A stretch of 64,000 nt of DNA from Hypericum androsaemum (Eukaryota > Streptophyta > Magnoliopsida > Malpighiales > Hypericaceae): contig OZ023190.1 in assembly GCA_963995505.1 (NCBI GenBank), forward strand, positions 10,591,592 to 10,655,591. The letters are read 5' to 3'. Below, piece after piece: positions 57,045-64,000 of the stretch (position 1 is its first letter; every line of letters begins with the position of its first letter). The translations under genes and the position numbers were made by a program. A model generated the notes under the pieces. That model saw only the letters and a list, made by a program, of their open reading frames with translations. It ran no database searches and was not told the DNA's origin.

Positions 57045-60000
57045 GCTACCAAGAGGTAGCCAAACTGGATATTGAGTGTTCCCTCACTTTCAGCCTCTGT
57101 GTCTGAAGAGCTTCTGACATGTTATCCATTGGATGTAAGGGCATGCAATCTATATCTTGCAACAATACATCTTTCCTGTAAATACCAAGAGATGCTGAAC
57201 AAAAATTGCATTCGGGGTGTTGAATAAGGAGAATATAATGATGGACAAAGATGAAGAATCTGAGAATATGGTAAGCAAAAATGGGACATAGCGCAAGAAA
57301 CTTGTCAATTCTAACTCAAATGTTCAGTAAACTCAGCAGTAAGGGCACATCATAACCATCTTCCAGAAGAGAATAACAATGACTTTGCGGTAATAAAAGA
57401 CTACTGAGTAATGTGCGTGCACATATAACAAGTTTCCAACCACTCAAAGCAATTCTCAAGTATCTGTTTATTTATGCAATCACAATAAACTATCTACTTC
57501 CTGATAATGTCCTAAAAGCTTGTTGTTTCCCCATGGTTTGTAGAACTTATGGCCAATAGTTAATTCCTTCGTAGTAAGATTAAAATCTAATAAATGGTTT
57601 TCCCTTATGGAGGGGAAGAATACTTTTCTTGCAATCTGCTTATTACCTCAAAAAAATTCAACTTCCAGACTGAAGCCTGCACCTGCCACACTCAACTACA
57701 AGTACCCTACCATCACAGAGCTCACTTCTTTTGGGATGAAAAGCAATAACTCTTTGTCCAACTGACAATGGTTTTGGTAAATTCGTTGGAAGCCCATCTC
57801 TCGCGCCACTGCGAAGCTCAGCATAATGTGTTCTCACATATTCCCGATACTTCTTTAATTTCTCTCTTTCTTCATGCAGAAAATGGTGAGAGAACCTCCG
57901 TGAAGTGCATCAATAATCAATCACAACATTTCTCTTATCTTGGTTATATTTATCATGGTATACAACATGTTTAAGTTACAAAATATAAGTACCTTCTTAT
58001 TACACCCCACTCAACACGAGTCAACTCCGGTATGCGTCCAAGACCAACATGATTCAGATATTCAACAAATTCTTCATTAGCAAACCAAGGGTAGTAGTCA
58101 ATCACATTGTAAAACCATTCATAGGAACACCATCTTCGTAACATGGGAGATGACAAACAACAAGAGAGCTTCTCCTAAAATGAGAGGAAGAAAGAGAGAG
58201 GATAAGGAAATGATCAAAGACGTAGAATTAATTTTGAGAAACATTTAACATAACATACCTCTAAATCGAGTTCTCTGTCATTTAGGGGATTCAACTAATT
58301 ATCAAATTCATTTTCAAGGATCTTCTTGGAACACCTGCACTCTTTGTGCATGACAGCTCATTTCATATCTGAGTAGGTTACTAATTATGGCAGCAGATTT
58401 AGCTAATGTTTAGTTGCCCGTTTAGGTCACTGGAGTGGTTTAGTTTTTTCTTTTTTCTCTCTCTTTTCTCACCCCCTTCTATAACATTTTCTTTTCTTTG
58501 GTTATAAATATCGTAATTTAGTAAAAATGTAAAAACGAGCTAATAATCCAAAAGAGAGAGTACCGTACATATTCCCCATGAGCACGAAACCGCTAGTGGA
58601 TGCTTGTCCTGCATAAGAAAATGAATATGCCAACCTCCATTCCCACCTGCCACATTGCCATATCATTATGTTGATTAGTTTTGTAAACAAAGTTAGTAGT
58701 TATGCATTTAGTATCATAAGAAGATATCAGACCTTTGATAGAAGAAACAATAGGAGATATCCATTCATTACCAACTGGCAGACATATTATAATAGTGTAT
58801 ATAGAAAGATGATGTTGGCTCAAAATAGCCACGAGATAACTGCCACAGAAGATTCAACAAAAGGCAACGGTCATATTTCCAACAGAGCATCTCATGCAAC
58901 AACACTGGTGGGCGGTGGCTTTGAAAATGGTGTCAGCTTTGGAGCTTCATCAAGCTTTAACCAATCTCAACAGCTTGGAAATAACCACAATTCAAATGTG
59001 AACTAAAACAGATTATATCAATCAAGTATAAGGGGGAAATGCCTCAAGTCTCCAATGATTTTCTCTGATGGGAATTCATGGCCGGCTCAGGATTTGACCA
59101 CTCAAAGCTAAGTTCATGCAATTAATGAGCCAGCAATAAAGCAGGAAAAAATCAAAAATCAACAAATAGAACTATTTGACAAATCCGAAAGCCTTCGACA
59201 CCCAATATATTCCTCAGATGCCAGATCCTTCATCATTCTTTCGGATGAACTAAAATGAATCGACTGTGGGAGTTGCTTTGCTTCAGGAGAAGGCTTGAAA
59301 TTAGCCGAGTTTCTTCCAAACTTTTGTTTTCTGGTAAAACAGCCCTGAACTTTTTGGAAGGAAGAAAGACGTCCATCCTCTACTGGAACTTCTTTTTCAT
59401 GGCCGCTGGGCGTGGCTTCAGGAATGTCGGACTTGTCATTTCGATCAACCGAGACTCTTTCTTCTTTCAGCTCACAGTTTGATTCTAGATCCACGAGATA
59501 TTTGTATCAAAGGGTGGAGAACAGAACAAGTCAGGGAGAGTAAGAGCAAAACACTGCAACTGCGAGAATACTGTGCTCAACTAATCTGCTTACAGTAATG
59601 AATCAACATCTTCTGAAAATAAGAAGAACAAAGAAAGATAAGAAAATAAGGTTGTTCCAGTTGCTTAAAACATACGAAAAGGAAATACAGACAGAATATG
59701 GAACTTGAACAAAGTAATAGTGATTTAGCAAGAGCCATGACACTAAAAAAGTTGCTTCATGTGAAATCAAGAAAGCTCAATTTTGATTCAGCTTTTAGTC
59801 TTCCCTAGGCTAGCATACTGCAAGTCTGCAACCACGATCATTGTTACATCTTAAATAATAATGGAGAACTGCACCAATTTGAAGTTTCTTCACATTTTCG
59901 TGTCCCCATTCTAGAGCACATAACTTCATACTTGCCGCTTTCTCTAGCTGAAAGATCAGCCAGCATTTGCAGCTTATCCAGATCCAGGAATTCATCTGTA

Positions 60001-61640
60001 AAAGCAACAAAGTACTTTTTTTTTTTAATCCAACAAAGTCGAGCTAACTGAGCATGCTGCCAAAGTTAATAAAGTCTTGGTGAGAAAAGACAATGAGTAA
60101 CGATAAGCTTAAAAGATATTAAATCTCAGTGAAATATGCACAAGAGCGCAATGGTAATGGTTGCAACTTATACATGGAAATGTTGTTTCCCAGAAAGGCC
60201 AGGCTGAGATGTAATCTACAATAAGAACATTAAGCCAGGCCCATTTAACAACAAATTAGATAATTTAAATAGTTGCATTACAGCTTCTAAGCCATAAGAG
60301 TTTTGCTATGACAGACAAATGATGTTCAAGTTGCACTTATTGTGTCAAGGATCCGAGTCAACAATAAATAAAAGAAGCAGCATGTACAATCAATAGCACA
60401 AGCAAATCGAGAAAATAAAATCACCTCAAAAGGAAAGTTCTTTACATCTTTTCGTTTTGCCGCCTCGAGAGCTTTTGTCACTCTTTGAACTTGAAACTTC
60501 AGGGTTAGCACTTCCAAGAAGGGTAGTGCACCTTTTTACGTCAGTACGTCTGCAAGCTTCATTCTCATTATCGGACAAATTGGTCCCATTTTCTTTGGAC
60601 CTACTTTCCTTCCGTAAAACTACTTGCCCTTATGGAGAAATCCCACAGTACCCACACCTTCAAATACACACGAGGTGGTGGCCTTAGGATGGGCATTGAT
60701 ATCAGTATTGACATCCTTGCTTCCAAACCCATCTTCAGACAATTTATCTTTTCTTGGCAGCATTTGAGAGCCTCGAGGAGAACATCTTCTGTTTGATGTA
60801 TTGGTCAATTCAAATGCCGCTACATGATAATCCATGTCTGACTGCTGACCTTTCTCCTTGATGGAACCAGAATTGTCTTTGTTAACAGGGACTCAGGTGT
60901 CCTTTTTCCAACTTGGCGGGGCTGACCACCAGAAATATGATCATAAAATAAGCTAAAGAGATTTAATTATATGCAAAAAACTTAAATCAGTCAAAACTCT
61001 ACATAACTAGAGAAAATAGTGATAGGATAGTCATTCAGTTGTACACAGCTAATGCGTTCAAGCTGAAAATTTTGTTCTCTCAAATTCAGATGAGAATGAG
61101 AGGACTCAATATGGACACAGAAGGAAGAGCAATAATAAAAAAAAACTAGCTCGAGAGTTTACTACTGCATCCATCGTTGAATCTATATTCTTGCAGGCGG
61201 AACCAAAAGCCTTGACACTAAGTACCAACAGACTGAAACAGAAAAGCCTACAGATTGTATAGGTAGAAGGTATCAATTAGCTCTTAATTGTTCCTTTAAC
61301 AATACTCATAATGAGAGCTTCCAACTGAAATGTAGACCTAACGCCATGTTTATACAAATTTGTGTTTCTTTATCTAAGTAAAATCATCAAGCTAGAAATG
61401 GTGGAATGCCATCATCAGATATAGCCATATAGGAAGGGACCGATTCTACCAAAAAGGCTTGCTTTCTTCATCAATGACAAGCATCCATCAGTTGATGCAG
61501 ATGGACGAAAATGATTAAGACCAGGTTTCGAAGTGGTACGTTCAATCGGATCCAGCTTTTGTTTCTTAGGCCCTTGGACCAGTTCAGGTGAACCGTCGCC
61601 TTCGCCTTCACCTTCACTTTCAAGTTCAACCTCTTCCTGT
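57045..61640 (-). pseudogene. ALY: ALWAYS EARLY (LIN-9/DIRP) gene, damaged
   Basis: Plant ALY proteins are LIN-9 homologues, part of MuvB/DREAM-type complexes controlling cell-cycle genes. The clearest exon (58174-57993) reads [20 protein letters not shown] then [15 protein letters not shown] and [10 protein letters not shown], the DIRP domain. The next exon (about 57905-57660) gives SRRFSHHFLHEEREKLKKYR and GLPTNLPKPLSVGQRVIAFH, ending in a frameshift before LEVEFFE. An exon at about 57175-57045 has LLQDIDCMPLHPMDNMSEAL, then diverges and stops next to a retroelement. Upstream, about 59995-59846 contains DKLQMLADLS and about 59492-59159 contains LKEERVS and PEAKQLPQ, as in the ALY middle region. 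60835-60440 and 61640-61480 (acidic EEVELESEGEGEGDG) are tentative. The N-terminal SANT domain is not seen. The lost frame and 3' truncation point to a pseudogene, though mis-splicing by me could mimic part of this. Confidence 0.75.
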
Positions 61641-61707
61641 CAATAATCATTAAAATAAGCCATGGCAGGATGGTGGAGAAAAGAAAACAGTAGCATCGAT
61701 AATACAA

Positions 61708-62345
61708 AACATGAAAAGTAAAACAGGGAGGGTTGTACTACACTACACTACACTTGGATAAAGTGGATTTAGTTGATGATGATGTGGAATCTGGTAAATT
61801 ATCAAAATAGTCCTAATTATTTTATAATTTTTCAAAAAACCCTTCTTTTGAATATTACTCGCATACACTCTCTCTCCCCCCATCTCTCTAGTACAAATGT
61901 CAAGGCCGTCAACTTCAGCTTACAAAGTAGGTGAAGTCTGATACAGAGTAGTAACACACCAAAGGACCATCATACCCTTATCCCAATTCTGAAACAATAA
62001 GATGCGCAAGAAGACAATTCTATTTGAACTTGCATTATGGTTTTATCTCGTATTCAATCATACCGAGGACATGCTAGCTACAAAATTGTGGGGATTGTCC
62101 ATTCAGAGGAATGATTGATGATCAATAGGGGCGAGTACATGCTTGCTGCCAGAGGGGAATGGAACGACACTTGTCCCTGGTACCTTTACCAGTTTTTTTA
62201 TCACCTTGGACAAGATGAAGACGTCGAGGCTGATGCACTGCCTTCTTCAGACGAATGTTGCTAGACCAACAGATAGTTAAATCAGACATTCTTTCGATAC
62301 AATTATTACTAATTGTGGAAGGTTAATGGGTGGCATGTCAGCTGA
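61708..62345. other. Upstream of ALY, possible exon
   Basis: The minus strand at about 62270-62130 has an open basic stretch (NIRLKKAVHQPRRLHLVQGD, then KKTGKGTRDKC) ending in TGA. It could be a 5' exon of the ALY-like gene, but I cannot assign it. Confidence 0.3.
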
Positions 62346-62372
62346 AAAAAAAATATATATATATATATATAT
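62346..62372 (+). repeat. AT dinucleotide microsatellite
   Basis: A8 followed by (TA)n of about ten units. A shorter (AT)n lies at about 62905-62921. Confidence 0.9.
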
Positions 62373-63050
62373 GTAGTGGGGTTGGTTTCACTCTGTAAGG
62401 GTGGTTTAATTGGTGATTAATTTTAGCACCTTTGAAAGTACGAGTACGAGAGGTTATTATCAAGTCCGTTCAAAATTTAGCCCAATGAACTTTGTTTGAG
62501 AGGACGTGTTGGAGAATTTTACATCAAAAATAAAACGTTGTTGTACCTAGTATGTCAAATAAGAAAACGAGATCATCTACCTGGCCAGCTTTCGTGCATG
62601 GACGAAAAACGATGTCTCGTGTAGTTAAGAGCATTGATGCGTCAAGAAGAAAACAACTTCGAATTTTCATGCCAAGTAAAAGAAATTAAGCCAAGAAATA
62701 TATCTAATATGGTTCGGTTATTGATATATATCAACAACTAGCAAGACCGATATTAATATTCGCAAAAAACGGTTATAAGCAGTTGACGCCAACAATATCT
62801 CTTACCCGCCTTCTCTTTTTACCCGCCTTTTCTCAAAAGATAAACATTGAAGAGTGATCACGGCAAAACCCTTTCCGGATTAACTCAAAAACAATAAAAA
62901 AGGCATATATATATATATATCCATTAACCTCAATTAACTTAGAATGAAACGCCAGTCTCCTAGTCCCATAATCCTCCTTCCCTTAACACTTCTCCTGGAT
63001 CTGGGTCATGTGATCTTCTTGACTAAAGCTTGACATTGGTCTCTGCTTCA
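62373..63050. other. Upstream region of the DUF1068 gene
   Basis: AT-rich without open frames of note. It contains the distal promoter of the following gene. Confidence 0.4.
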
Positions 63051-63058
63051 TATAAAAA
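63051..63058 (+). promoter_or_regulatory. TATA box of DUF1068 gene
   Basis: TATAAAAA in the context CTTCATATAAAAAG, 87-94 bases before the start codon. Transcription would begin near 63082-63090, giving a leader of about 55-60 bases. Confidence 0.6.
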
Positions 63059-63144
63059 GTTGGAGCTTTGTTACAATTTTCTTGTGTTAAACAAAGAGAA
63101 GGTGGCTCAGAGTACAAGTTGGACCATATACTGTTAATCCCGAG

Positions 63145-63859
63145 ATGGCTCGCCCGAGTGTCTGTACTAATAAATGGCTTCGAAGGGTTGTCTTGTTTCT
63201 GTTGGTTCTGTTATCGGTTGTGTCTCTTTTGAAACGCGGATCGAACCATGCTCCGAGTAGTCATCGACCTTCATGCCCCTGTCGTTGTGATTGCTTCCAC
63301 GATCTCGTGCTACGATATCCTTCAGGTTAGTTATGTTATTGTTCAGCCAATTCTGGGACTGAGGTTCTGTTATCTGTTCTTCCTCCTCCTGACTTGATAT
63401 TTTTTACGTTGACTGTCTGCAGCCCAGATAAACAGCTCATTCGAAGGTCAGCTTCGATTGCATCTCCGATTCGCTTTCACGTTCTTTTTGGTTTCTTAAC
63501 TTGGTGTTTGCACTCTTTCCAGTTTTTACAGTTTTCGCTTTCTCATTAACGCAGGATGTGGTGGGAACGACCCCGAACTAAAGGAAGAAATGAAGAAGGA
63601 CGTTTCGGATTTGCTTTCGGAGGAGCTTGCTTTACTTAAAGATGTGGCCAGTGATACTCTGGAGCGAACCAAAGCAGCCACAAGGGAGACTAGAGAAGGA
63701 ATGGATCGTTTCAAAAGGGAAGTAGAGAAATGCGGGGCAAGAATGGACTCTTGTGAAGTATGGAGGGAGAGGGCCGAGGCTGAATTTGTAGATGAGGTCA
63801 AGCTAACAAAATTGTGGGAGAAACGAGCTCGGGAACTTGGCTGGAGGGATTTCCCCTAG
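63145..63859 (+). CDS. DUF1068 family membrane-anchored protein
   Basis: A plant-specific family of unknown biochemical function. Three exons, 63145-63325, 63423-63446 and 63555-63859, total 510 bases (169 residues) with GT-AG introns and consistent phase. Residues 10-30 (KWLRRVVLFLLVLLSVVSLL) form a single N-terminal membrane anchor. A cysteine cluster CPCRCDC follows at about 44-50, then the short middle exon SAQINSSFE, and a long charged, probably coiled-coil C-terminus (LSEELALLKDVASDTLERTK ... CGARMDSCEVWRERAEAEF ... LTKLWEKRARELGW). This order matches the family (Cys cluster, 'ELL.EEL', 'CETCEEAREKAE', 'WE.RAR..GW'). The start is the first ATG after a TATA box. No defects seen. Confidence 0.88.
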
Positions 63860-64000
63860 GGGATTTGAATCCCTCTCTCTTGACAATCAGTAGTTAGATA
63901 CAAAATATTTAACTTGGTGGTGTTTATATATTTATTTTCTTCATTAGCTCGTGCCGTAAGGTGTTGTGTTGAGTCCCACAACGAGCGAGCGTATAGGAAG
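63860..64000 (+). other. 3' flank of DUF1068 gene
   Basis: Likely 3' untranslated region. A TATTTA/AATATTTAA-rich stretch occurs at about 63900-63940, but no classic AATAAA is present. Confidence 0.4.

Overview
This is a plant nuclear window, almost certainly from an angiosperm. The evidence is the intron-rich genes with GT-AG introns, plant-type protein families (plant PIEZO, DUF1068, ALWAYS EARLY, KCS, ERF), Copia retrotransposons with the TGGTATCAGAGC primer site, nested Mutator-like elements, and an AT-rich background. I cannot name the species. A 200-base run of N at 18801-19000 shows that this is an assembled scaffold.

Layout. 1-20.9 kb is a gene-poor repeat graveyard. It holds three Mutator-like inverted-repeat elements nested one inside the other (1848-6425), two of which carry fragments of host genes (KCS and ERF). 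Next come a second transposon family with a 22-bp minisatellite and a frameshifted DnaJ-zinc-finger gene copy (6782-9540), a decayed LTR retroelement (about 11110-13960), degenerate tandem repeats, and a fourth Mutator-like element with a perfect 9-bp duplication (15970-17141). 21754-34143 (minus) is an apparently intact PIEZO mechanosensitive channel gene. I resolved 21 exons that sum to exactly 2,471 codons. A tRNA-Ala(CGC) lies upstream of it.

36.4-48.6 kb is a layered insertion zone in and around a purine-rich 10-bp satellite (consensus GGCAAGAAAA). A SINE sits at its edge. An old Copia-type element landed in the satellite with target duplication AAGAA. A LINE-like element carrying only ORF1 landed in the 5' LTR of that element with a 17-bp duplication. 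Between the satellite blocks lie a kinesin-5 motor fragment and a truncated TPR-protein pseudogene. The second satellite block ends about 25 bases before the start codon of a TRAPPC2L (TRAPP tethering subunit) gene at 48598-55236. A Copia element with two identical 245-bp LTRs is inserted in exon 4 of that gene and splits the reading frame. 55.6-57.0 kb holds a minus-strand remnant of the same retroelement family seen at 11-14 kb. 57.0-61.7 kb holds a damaged ALWAYS EARLY (LIN-9/DIRP) gene on the minus strand, and 63145-63859 a complete three-exon DUF1068 gene on the plus strand.

The host genes do not form a pathway. The window is best read as a record of successive insertion: satellite, then LTR element, then LINE; MULE in MULE in MULE; and a recent Copia hit on an otherwise clean gene. 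I did not find a convincing new multi-gene system. The most interesting items are the TRAPPC2L disruption, the nested gene-capturing MULEs, the ORF1-only LINE, and the 10-bp satellite with gene fragments embedded in it.
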